A stretch of 64,000 nt of DNA from Gnetum montanum (taxonomy: Eukaryota > Streptophyta > Gnetopsida > Gnetales > Gnetaceae). The position numbers were made by a program, and so were the translations under genes. The notes beneath the pieces were generated by a model. It did not search any database. It was not told the DNA's origin and saw nothing but the letters and a program-made list of their open reading frames with translations. This document shows, one piece after another, positions 55,060 through 64,000 of the stretch. The stretch covers positions 247,644-311,643 of the forward strand of contig MNCI01016508.1 of NCBI GenBank assembly GCA_015680685.1. Direction: 5' to 3'. Each line of letters opens with the position of its first letter. Position 1 is the stretch's first letter.

Positions 55060-56070
55060 CTCAACACTTTCCATGGAACAACTAAGAGCCTGACAAGTGC
55101 CTATGTTGAAGGCATGGACAAGATGGAGCAAATCCATCATCAACTCTCCAATGAACATAATGATACTTATTTGGGAGAGTTGGAAATCCTTGAGAACTTT
55201 AAAAAGAAGCTCCTAGAGTTGAAAAATCTAACCGCTGATGTGGAATATGTTTTTCTAAATTATGGGAAGGTTGTGATAATCAATGTCAACCTTGCTTCTA
55301 AGAAAAAAGAAAAGCTATTGACAATGGTTAATAAGTGGTCAATAGCCTTTGCTTGATCATATCCTAAACTCATTGGGATTTATCTTAGGATATGCTAGCA
55401 CCACATCTATACAGATCCTTCCATAAAGCCAAAAAGGCCACTGTAGTGATGATTGAATTCCAAACTTAGGCAAGGAAAATCACTAAGATCTTAATGAGAA
55501 GAGTTAACAAATATAGAAGAGACTAGAGCACTAAACTTAATGATGCCTTGTGGACCTAACACTTCACATAAAAACTCCCTATAGGCTATTCCTTTTATGA
55601 GCTAGTGTACAAAAAAATTGTCAACTCTTCTTATTCAATTCGAGCTTTGTACACTTTCAACAACTTGTGACCTTGACCTTGACCTTAACCTAGCATAGAA
55701 AGAATGATTGATGAACCTTAATGTGCTAGATAAGAATTGATTGGTGGTCCTATCCTTGAATCAAGTGCATAAGGCATTCAACAAGAAATGCTATGACCTC
55801 AAAATTATGAAAGTAGAATTTCAACCGGGAGATAAGGTCCTCTATTGGAACCCCACACATGTACCACAAAGATCTAAGTTCCAAATGTTATGGGAAGGCC
55901 CTTACATCATCTATGAAACCTTTCCTTCTAGGGCCATGTTGATCCAAAAACCTAAAAGTTCAAATAAGAAACTAGTAGTGAATGTGCAACAAGTAAAACC
56001 TTTCCATGAGCCAAAGGAAGCTAGTGGCAACAACACCTCCTCAAATGAACAAGCATGCTCAATATTTTAG
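55060..56070 (+). pseudogene. P2 Pol remnant: RT start joined to integrase end
   Basis: MDKMEQIHHQLSNEHND (55114 on) and KEKLLTMVNKWSIAFA belong to the start of RT. At about 55470, after an equivalent of A1 position 6215, the sequence jumps to an equivalent of A1 8215, the end of the integrase core. The integrase C-terminus is open in 55741-56070 with QPGDKVLYWNPTHVPQ, LWEGPYIIYETFPS and VNVQQVKPFHEP. All catalytic motifs of RT, RNase H and integrase are deleted. Confidence 0.8.
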
Positions 56071-57654
56071 ATCTCCTCCTTCTAAATTAGTTGTGGGAAA
56101 GATGACCATCCATGATAATCATATAAACTAGCTCCTCATTTTTTACACTTTTTTGTTTTGCAACTTTTTGGCTTTTTAGACCTTTTTGTTTTACACCATT
56201 TTTTTTTGTTTTACAACATCATTAGTACATTTTTCTCTTTTTTACATATTTTAAAATTTCTCCTAAATTTTACTTTATTTTGATTTGTGTTTTTATTATG
56301 TTTTCCTATGCCTATCTTCTTTTGCTTTATTGCCAATAGGTCATAGTGCAGGTGCAATTTCTTTTGATGGTGGTTTGTACTATAATATTATTTGATTACT
56401 AGTGTCTACATTTTATCTTTAAATTTTGGTATTGATAACTAAGACAATGTTTATTTTTCATGAAACAAACAATGATTCCACGTCATCCACCCATAATTAA
56501 AAGTACACCCCTTAGACTCAATAACAAGATATAAGCACTAGTTATGGGATGAGAAAGACATGTTGGCGATAACCAAAGGTCCCCTCTAACTAAGGTCCTT
56601 TCTCGCTTCCTACTTCTCTTTTCTTCTTGTTAAAGAATGGTAAATGATCTATGGAAGAATTCCTATGTCTTAAGGTGGATGAACTGGTGTGAGAGTATCA
56701 ATGCAAAGTCACTGGAAGTGGTTGGTTTTTATTTGGACTAAGGATGGACTTTATAGGATCATTTTAAATATAAAATCCACAAGGGACTTCATGTAACCAT
56801 GATTCGGGACTCCATTTCACCTTCTCTTTTATCCATTGCTTCTTCAAAAATTCACCTCACTACCAAGTTGTCATGGTTTTGTTCAATGTCTTAGTTTGAT
56901 GTATCAAAATTTTTAGGTAGTTTCTTACAAGATTTGATCCTTAACTTTCCACAACCATTAATCACCCATGGGACTCACAAAGTCCTTGGTTTAAAAGAAT
57001 GCAAGGGCATTAAGGGCTTGAGCCTACTTTGGGAAGGATCCACTTGTGTACCTCTTGGTTGGTTAGTTAAGTTCTTTATCCATAGGCATTTTCATGATCA
57101 AATCTTTTGTGCATTCCATCAATGACATCAAATTATGCACACTTTCACAATGGTCTTTAATGACAAACTCTTTTTGTTTTGAACTATCTAACCCTCTTCA
57201 AATCTTTCATCATGTTTATGGTTTTTTTTGGCTCTCCATGAACTTCACGTGGGTTAAAACTCTTTGTTTTTCACTTATCTTTCATGTTGAAGATTTTTTG
57301 AGCCTAGAAACTTCTAGAGCCATAAATTTCAACCCACTTGTCTGATTTACCTCATTTTTAGTCCTACTTCTACCATAAGTAAGCTCTACATTGTGAAGGC
57401 CATAAAGCATAAATTGTTTTCAAAATTCCTCATGCTACCCCAAGGGTTTCACGAATAAGATAACATTAAAATCATCAATTTATGAGGTTAAACCCTTCCA
57501 ACAAACTCCAGTAGCCATAAAAATCAACTAATATTTAAATAATTAATCTACCATAATCACAACTTAACCAAGTGTAACTACCAAAAGAGACACGGTATCT
57601 AAATGCTATAAGTTAAACATCATAGATGAATCCTTGATTTTGTTATGATCACAG
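56071..57654 (+). other. P2 spacer after integrase
   Basis: Same order as the A1 spacer (T-rich start, TCCAAGGGGACTT-like region), but the U3-like block and TATA box are missing: around 57235-57265 the sequence passes straight to the part after the TATA box in A1. Confidence 0.6.
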
Positions 57655-57790
57655 ATGACACCAACAAGGGAAGCATGGACTAGAGGTAGAAGCATCCTAA
57701 TGGAGGGACAAGAAACCTAAGAGATGGAAGGGGATAACAACCTAAATGACCCCAGGAGAAGGCAGTAGCAGTGTAGGCAATGCAACTATT
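57655..57790 (+). pseudogene. P2 extra ORF stub
   Basis: ATG at 57655 (MTPTREAWTRGRS, ILMEGQET, stop) after an acceptor-like TTATGATCACAG. After about 130 bp it passes to sequence like the A1 tail near 13780, so most of the ORF is deleted. Confidence 0.6.
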
Positions 57791-58054
57791 TGATCTTCTC
57801 CCTTATTTTCAAGCTACCAAAGTGGTTTGGATGTTAATTTTTGGCAAGGTGTTCAATTTTTTTTATCATGAACACCAAATTTTGTAAAAGAATTTAAGTC
57901 CATACAATTAGGCATTTAGTGTCTGTTTGTTTGGTCTAAGTCAATTTGTTGTCAGTTAGTTAGTCAACAATCCCATACCTTCTGAATATTTTGAAAAGGA
58001 ATAATTCCTTGTCTTTTTTACTTGAGGATGAGTTTTCATTTAGTCATGGGAGTA
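57791..58054 (+). other. P2 3' tail with polypurine tract
   Basis: Collinear with A1 13780-14027. The tract CATGGGAGTA (58045-58054) precedes the LTR. Confidence 0.7.
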
Positions 58055-58720
58055 TGATGAATTATTTCCACTTGGGCCCTAATATCAAATCTCTAATATT
58101 GGAATCCAAGTTACATTATTGGATGCCCAATATCATGGGATGTCTATTAGCCTATAAATACAATACTTAGGTGCATGGACCAAGCATCTTAGTTAGTAAT
58201 TGTAGTGAAGCTCTTGTAGTTTTTCCTTTTAAGAGTTAGAATATTTTTTGAGTGCCTGAAGTAGGAGTAAAAGAAATGTATAGATCTTTATTTGAACATT
58301 GATGTACCTAAGCACCTCAATGTGAATGGCAATAACAATGAGCTTTTTTTATCAAACCTTGTAGCACTTAGAATAGATTAATGTTTTCTTATGCATTTAA
58401 TATTCAAACAATTTCCTTTAATGCATTTTAACCAAGTAATTAATATCATCTAAATAGCAAACATGAGTACGAGCACTTCAAGTATAGTTTAATGCTTGGT
58501 AATCCTAGTAGCACTTAATGCTTGGTAACCTAGTGCCATTGAAATGTGTTCAAGATGCGTACAAAAAGTGGGACCAAATGCTTATGTTAGGGGTAGATAA
58601 ATATTAATTAGTTACTAGTTAATTAAACATTCAATCATTCTATTTTCAACACTTAGGCAATTAAATTGATAAAAGATAAAATGATAAAAATTCATGTGCC
58701 TTAGTACGATTTAACCATAT
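58055..58720 (+). repeat. P2 3' LTR, truncated at its U5 side
   Basis: It starts TGATGAATTATT. GATAT-type U3 (CCTAATATC, CTCTAATATTGG, CCCAATATCATGG), TATA box CCTATAAATAC (about 58151), CTTGGT repeats. It stops at TTAACCATAT/58720, about 150-200 bp short, where the next LTR begins. Confidence 0.85.
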
Positions 58721-59534
58721 TGATGAATCACGTTTCACTTGGACTCCGATATTAGATCCTTGATATTGTAACCAAAGCTACACTATTAGATGTTCAATAT
58801 CATGGAGATGTGTGTCAACCTATAAATAAAACACTTGAGTGCACAAATCTAGCATTTCATTAAGTAGTTGTAGCAAAGCTCTTGTAGTTTTTCCTTACTA
58901 GAGTTACAATATTTTTTGAGTGCCCGTAGTAGGAGTCAAAGTGTATGAATCTTTATTGGAGCATTGATGTACTTGAGCATCTCAATGTGAACAACAATAA
59001 AGACAAGATTTTCTAATCAAACCTTGCATCACTTAAAATATGCATTTAATATTCATGAAATTTATTTTAATGAATTTTAACTAAATAACTAATATCAATT
59101 AAATAGCAAACATAAGTATGACCACTTCAAGCATACATTAATACTTGGTAATCCAAGTAGAGTCTAATCCTTAGTAACCAAGTGATCTTGAACCATGTCT
59201 AGGATGTATACAAAAATTCGAACTAGCTACTTACATTAGGAGTAGAGAAATATTAATTAGTATTAGTTAGTTAAACAGTTAATCACTCTATTTTTGGAAC
59301 TTAGGTAATTAATTAAATAAAAAATAAAATGATAAAAATTAGATGCCTCAGTTACACTTAACCATATACTTGCACTTCACAAGTGGAACTGAGAAGAAAA
59401 TGATTGCAATAGTTAGATTCACTTCCTAAAAACTAGTATACTTACAGAGCTAAAGTTTGTAGAATTTAGCTAGATTGCTTAGTTAACACTAGTGATTCAT
59501 ATGGTTGGGTGTATGAACTACTCGCTACTCATCA
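58721..59534 (+). repeat. P3 5' LTR
   Basis: 814 bp, TGATGAATCACG to ACTCATCA. GATAT-type U3 (CTCCGATATTAG, CCTTGATATTG, CAATATCATGG), TATA box CCTATAAATAAA near 58811. Confidence 0.88.
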
Positions 59535-59535
59535 T

Positions 59536-59552
59536 TGGCAACATTATGAGGG
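59536..59552 (+). promoter_or_regulatory. P3 primer binding site
   Basis: TGGCAACATTATGAGGG, decayed tRNA-Asp-type site. Confidence 0.65.
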
Positions 59553-59749
59553 AGTTTAGTTAGCTTTGTGCACTATCTAGAACTTAGTAAAATTATTCAA
59601 TATCATTATAATGAACTTGCTAATGCTAAATCATGAAGCTAATTAAATATACTACAAGCACACTCTTATCAAAAATCTAAAACATCTTCTTCTCATAGGG
59701 TTGATTCTCCACCACCATTCGATCATACATCTAATCAACGAAGGTGTGA

Positions 59750-61040
59750 AGGGTCAAGACAACTAATGCCCCAATAATTTCATGTGGTATATACTCATCC
59801 CAATGAGTATGTGCCTGATTTCACATTCATTCTACATCATGATGAACTATGGTGGAGAGCCATGGAGGAAAATAATGTGTTACTACCAAATCAATTAGTT
59901 CCTACAATGCTGCATCACAGTCTTATGTAATTAGGCATCATAGACATCATGACCATGACAGAGACTACCATGACTATGATGAGCCTTTACTTGCAACTCA
60001 AAATATGCTAAACATCATAGAGGCAATGAAAATTTTGATGAGGCATGTGAAAGATAGTTGAATCAAATAGTTAGATATGAACAATGTCCCCAAATTGAGG
60101 GGGGGATAAAATTCAAATCTACAAAACCATCTTCAAGCCTTTCACGATGCTTGTGCTTTTCAGAACATAAAAAATGAATAAAAAAAATTAAAACTATTCC
60201 CAAAAATACTAATTAAAGCTGAAATTTGGTACTAGTCCTTGGAGCCAGAATCAAGCTATCGATGGAGTACGATGCATAAGCTCTTCAATGACAAGTATCA
60301 AATATGCCCTTGAATGTCCAATTTGAGAAAGTAGATCTAAGGTTGAAACTAGGGTATACATGATCCCTTGGACATAGCCATCAGTAGTTAGTATTCTCTT
60401 TTGCATCGATGTCCTAGCCATGATTATTCTCATAAGGAGTAACTTTATCATATCTTAGATTGGCTTCAATCTCAACAAAAGAGAACTCTTAGGGTCTATT
60501 CCCAAGGGAGACTTTTGAAATTAAAGGTCCATTAGATCCAAAGGTTGATTGAGTAGTTTTTTAAGGAAGAAGGAGAGTTGAGAGAAATGGAAAGTGCAAA
60601 AGAGCATAATTGGGACCCTTACATCTACAAAGGGAGGTTTAAATTTGTGATGATGATGAGGAGGCACCTCTTGATGATATGATACATCAAAAAATCTTGC
60701 CATTTCAAAACTCTATTTTTAAAATTTTAGCTAAGGTGGACAAGATGTGGAACTCTTTGGATAAAAAATTCCAAATTGCTCTAAAAATATAGAAGAATAC
60801 AAAGAGCATAATAGGGATAATAATCTCAAAAGAAGGAAGCAAGCTGAACATGCCCACCAAAGGGGTAAGGATAAAGCTACTACTGTAGAGAAGGTTGTGG
60901 ACTCAAAATCAAATCATGATCATGGGTGTGACATCTACCAATATGAACATCTTAAGAAATGTTGCCCTATTGTGTCACACTTGTAGGAGTCTATCATGTG
61001 CACTCTAAATCCTAGGCTGGCAAGGAGGCAAGCATCAAGG
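59750..61040 (+). pseudogene. P3 gag (linker deleted)
   Basis: N-terminal YTHPNEYVPDFTFILHHD (59790-59845), then at 59934-59940 an abrupt passage to a DHDRDYHDYDEP-like segment that in P2 lies 603 bp further on. Gag domain about 60070-60560; Lys/Glu-rich segment 60680-60900; knuckle CDIYQYEHLKKCC (second Cys is Tyr) near 60930. Stops and frameshifts throughout. Confidence 0.75.
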
Positions 61041-62200
61041 AAATTACCTTATCCTCAAGGAAATCCTAGGTAATTCCATCAACAATAAGCCTACTATCCA
61101 AGTGGAGCTCCACCACAACCTTATGAATAGTATCAGCAATGGTAACACAAAGAATTGTGGGAGATGCCACCACCAAGGCAACAGTACCCTTACTAGTAGC
61201 CAAATCCATATGGACACTATGTTCAACAGCCCATTTCTTTGTGTGACTTTTCTAGTCATGCCTCATTCTAGCATCACTACTACCCTCGTCAGAAGTAAAA
61301 AGCTTAATCTCCTTCTCCAAGAGTGAAATCTCCATATCCATATCATCCTCCTCATCCTTCTACACCGATACCTCTATCCTCAACTAAAGTACCACATGCT
61401 TCATTAATACAAGGTGAATTTTAGCTAATTTCAATAATGTAATGCCACAAGGGCTGTTAAATTACAACCAACTCCACAGACGAATGACTCAGAGAGAAAA
61501 TTCCAAAAAATACCATTCTTGTAAACCAATAGTTCTACCAAACCCTTATAACCATAAGCAGCTAATCATCCTAATTTTTCCTCATCCTCTGTGTCACCTA
61601 GATTTGAGAACCCTTCAAACCAAATGCCTCCCAAAGTGCATACTATGATGTTAACCCATGCTATCATGGATTGGATAGAGATTGGCCACCTTCCCAAGAA
61701 ACTATCTGATCCTAGGAGTCCCCTCATTTATTTGTAAATTGCTAGGAATGAACCTTCCAAGGCTCTTCTAGACTCAGGTTTTGGTGTAAATTTGATTTCT
61801 CATGAGATGTACGAACCCTGGAACCTACCTTCACTCAAAAAAGAGCAAAATTCATCTTGAGTTGGTAGATCAATCCATCACTATTTCCTTGGGACTAGTG
61901 GAAGACATTGTAACTACTATCTATGGGTGGTCCTATCCTACTAACTTCCTAGTGATTCATGTTGATAACTACAAGGGGAACTTCCCAATCATCATGCAAA
62001 GGGCTTGACCAAGCACTATTGATGCACGATTGGAAATCAAAGACCTCTCCTTGGAGATTTCCAAGGAAAATGCATTCAGGAAGATAGAGAAGAAGAGAGT
62101 TCGATGCATTACATACAATGACACAGGGTGCAACTATGTGCAAAAATTATGGTCCATAAAAAGCACAAAAATCATAGCATGCAAGTAATGTGCAGATGTG
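61041..62200 (+). pseudogene. P3 linker and protease
   Basis: Pro/Gln-rich linker to about 61640, then protease with intact ALLDSGFGVNLISHEMY (61762-61812). A frameshift at a run of A (about 61840) follows, then LELVDQSITISLGLVEDI and WSYPTNFLVIHVDNYKGNF (61802-62008). Confidence 0.75.
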
Positions 62201-62319
62201 TCTAAAATTAAAAGGTGCCTATACAAAGCAGCCACAAAACTAAAAGGAACCTAGTGGCTGATAGCTAATCATAATAATAGCTCAACACTTTGCATAGAAC
62301 CAACTAAGAGCCTAATAAG

Positions 62320-62910
62320 TGCCTATGTTAAAGGCATGAACCAAGAGAATAACATCCATCACCAACCCTCTAATGAACCTAATAACACTTATCAGGAAGA
62401 GTTGGAAATCCCTAAGAACTTTAAATAGGAGTTCCTAGAGTTGAAAACTCTACTCACCAATGTGGAATGTTCTTTCTAAATAATGGAAAGCTGGTGATAA
62501 TTAATGTCAACCTTGCTCCCGAGAAAAAAGAAATTTTTTTAAAGGTGATCAACACATGGCCAACAACCTTTGCTTGGTCATATCCTGAACTCACTTAGAT
62601 TGATCCTAGGATATGCTAGCACCGCATCTATATTGATCCTTCCATAAAGCCAAAAATGCAACTACAGTGACAATTGAATTCCAAACTCAAGCATATCATC
62701 AAGGAGGATATTGAACCACTCCTCAAGGTGAGGTACATCTATTCCATTGTGAATAGTGAGTGGGTTAGCCCACTTGTGATAGTATTAAAGAAAGGTAGAA
62801 AATGAAGGGTCTGTATTGACTTCAGTCTATTGAACATGACAACTTACAAGGATCATTTTCCATTTCTAATTGTGGACCATGTGTTGGACACCATTTTTGG
62901 TCATTTCTAT
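62320..62910 (+). pseudogene. P3 reverse transcriptase, N-terminal part
   Basis: LVIINVNLAPEKKE, FAWSYPELT, then SEWVSPLVIVLKKG, RVCIDFSLLNMTTYKDHF, VDHVLDTIFGHFY. Stops at 62910, inside the sequence that in A1 continues with YYSFLDDYSG; the R4 LTR begins at the next base. Confidence 0.8.
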
Positions 62911-63785
62911 TGATGAGTGGTGAGATACCCCTACACTCAACCATACGAATATGATCATAGCACAAGCGATCTGGTCAAACACCACAGACTAAGTGCCTAC
63001 AAGCCCCATGGAACACTTAGGGTTAATCATTCGTTTTCTTCCCAGACTTACTTGTAGTTGTCACGGTGTATGCTTAAGCAAGTCTAACGTATATGATTTT
63101 TATAGTTTTTATGTTTTATGTCTCGTATGCTAACAAGGTGAAGGGTTGAGAAACTAATTACTAATTCTAACTAATGAACTAACTCTAAATTACCTAGTGT
63201 CAACATCCATTCCCACTTACCGTACACACCCTGAACCGATGCAATCGTGGTTACCAAATGCTAATCGTTGCTGGGATCACCATGTGTAACGCATGTGCTC
63301 AAAGTGGTCGTACTGAGGCACTTAACTAGGAGAGAAGGGTTGAGAAGGAAAGTAGTAAATAATAGATAATAAATAACAGTAATAAAATCCTAATTAGCCT
63401 CTTGCATGTACTGCAAGGTTTATCCATGAAGCTTGTCTTTATTGTCGTACACAAACTTGTGTTCAGGTACAATGTTTTCTTGAATAAAGATCCATTCAAT
63501 TTGGGACTCCTACTGTAGGCACATGGAAAATATTCTATCTTTGGAGTGATCAATCTGCCAGAGTTTTCCTACTATCTAGCCTAGGATGAGAAAACAAGGG
63601 AGAGCCACCTCTTATTTATAGATATGATGGCACATCGTGATATCACAGGGTAAGACACGATATCATTTACGCGATATTGTGAGGGATGCGATATAGCAAC
63701 AACCACAATATCATGTACGCGATATTGCGTACACGATATTGCGAGGGATGCGATATCGCAACGGCCGCAATATCGCATCCCATCA
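62911..63785 (-). repeat. R4 3' LTR with palindromic GATATCG block
   Basis: 875 bp; minus strand TGATGGGATGCG (63785) to ACTCATCA (62911). U3 (63625-63785) holds a 62-bp tandem unit (starts 63672 and 63734) rich in CGATATTG, GGGATGCGATAT and GCAATATCG, including a 37-base near-palindrome at 63745-63781. TATA box CTATAAATA near 63620. Confidence 0.88.
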
Positions 63786-64000
63786 TACGTCCATGACTAA
63801 ATAAAAACTTATCCTCGAGTTCCTTACAATAATATTGAGAAGGTATGGGATTATTAACTCAAATGGATCTAATGGAATGACATGTGAATGGATCATCATT
63901 ACAAGACTCAACAAATTCGTGTTCATGACAACAAGGGTGAACACCTTATTACATTGACATAAGGCCTCATTTGGCAACTGATAGAAAGAGAGAGAGAAAG
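63786..64000 (-). other. R4 polypurine tract and 3' internal end
   Basis: On the minus strand TTTAGTCATGGACGTA precedes the LTR. Further right is non-coding internal sequence; no extra ORF part was recognised in these 215 bp. Confidence 0.6.

Larger units (their letters stand above)
51432..58720 (+). mobile_element. P2: + strand Ty3/gypsy element with internal deletions
   Basis: Partial 5' LTR (51432-51712), primer site, gag, protease, a junction from early RT to late integrase (about 55470), spacer, a stub of the extra ORF, polypurine tract and a 3' LTR (58055-58720) that lacks its U5 end and abuts the P3 5' LTR. About 2 kb of RT, RNase H and integrase and most of the extra ORF are missing, so it was non-autonomous even before point decay. 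Confidence 0.85.
58721..62910 (+). mobile_element. P3: + strand Ty3/gypsy element, cut by R4
   Basis: 5' LTR (58721-59534), primer site, gag with a 603-bp deletion relative to P2, protease and the first part of RT, which stops at 62910 where the R4 LTR starts. The right part lies beyond the window. Sequence is close to P2. Confidence 0.85.
62911..64000 (-). mobile_element. R4: reverse-strand Ty3/gypsy element, 3' end
   Basis: 3' LTR 62911-63785 and the first 215 bp of internal sequence, running off the right edge. It lies inside the P3 RT. The left target base string is TCTAT (62906-62910); the right one is outside. CpG-rich compared with the other LTRs. Confidence 0.85.

Noticed and set aside
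63625-63785. CRISPR-like array of GATATCG words
   Set aside because: Eukaryotic LTR context, no unique spacers of regular length, repeats are palindromic promoter-like words.

Overview
Kind of DNA. This is nuclear plant DNA from a large, repeat-dominated genome, probably a gymnosperm; that placement is inference from the ancient nested retrotransposons and the style of the resistance-gene-like LRR fragment. No intact ordinary gene was found. Apart from one island of gene debris, almost everything is LTR retrotransposon. Most broken codons look like C-to-T or G-to-A changes (stops where Gln, Arg or Trp is expected), as expected after long cytosine methylation.

Layout. (1) 1-708: outer end of a reverse-strand 5' LTR (E0) that runs off the left edge. 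(2) 709-17086: reverse-strand gag and 5' LTR of an old Ty3/gypsy element (H1), split by A1, a complete + strand element at 1613-14966. (3) 17087-18028: AT-rich DNA with no gene seen. (4) 18029-24559: a complete but broken Ty1/copia element (C1). (5) 24560-32566: an island of non-LTR sequence with a foldback repeat, a Dof-type zinc-finger gene remnant with tandemly duplicated exons, an LRR pseudogene, an UNC93-like pseudogene, a tandem repeat, a decayed tRNA-Ala and a PIF1-type helicase pseudogene. (6) 32567-51431: reverse-strand Ty3/gypsy element R2, split by N1 (33098-42225), a pol-less derivative with a perfect 5-bp target duplication. (7) 51432-62910: two + strand Ty3/gypsy copies (P2, P3) joined head to tail through abutting LTRs. 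(8) 62911-64000: the 3' LTR and start of the body of a young reverse-strand element (R4), inserted in the P3 reverse transcriptase.

The Ty3/gypsy family. LTRs begin TGATGAGT and end ACTCATCA (8-bp inverted ends). The primer site is a decayed match to the 3' end of plant tRNA-Asp, as in Athila-type elements. Gene order is gag, protease, RT, RNase H, integrase, a spacer of about 2.2 kb, then a second large ORF downstream of integrase with a region resembling a plant transposon-protein (PMD-like) fold followed by coiled coil. The spacer carries a copy of the element's own U3 repeat block, with a TATA box in A1 and N1, and the repeat type matches between LTR and spacer in each of the three elements where both can be read. 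This looks like a second internal promoter for the extra ORF and is the most interesting signal in the window.

Relative order of events. P2 and P3 were hit by R2 (in the P2 5' LTR) and R4 (in the P3 RT); R2 was then hit by N1. Separately, H1 was hit by A1 and E0. R4 keeps the most CpG and looks youngest.
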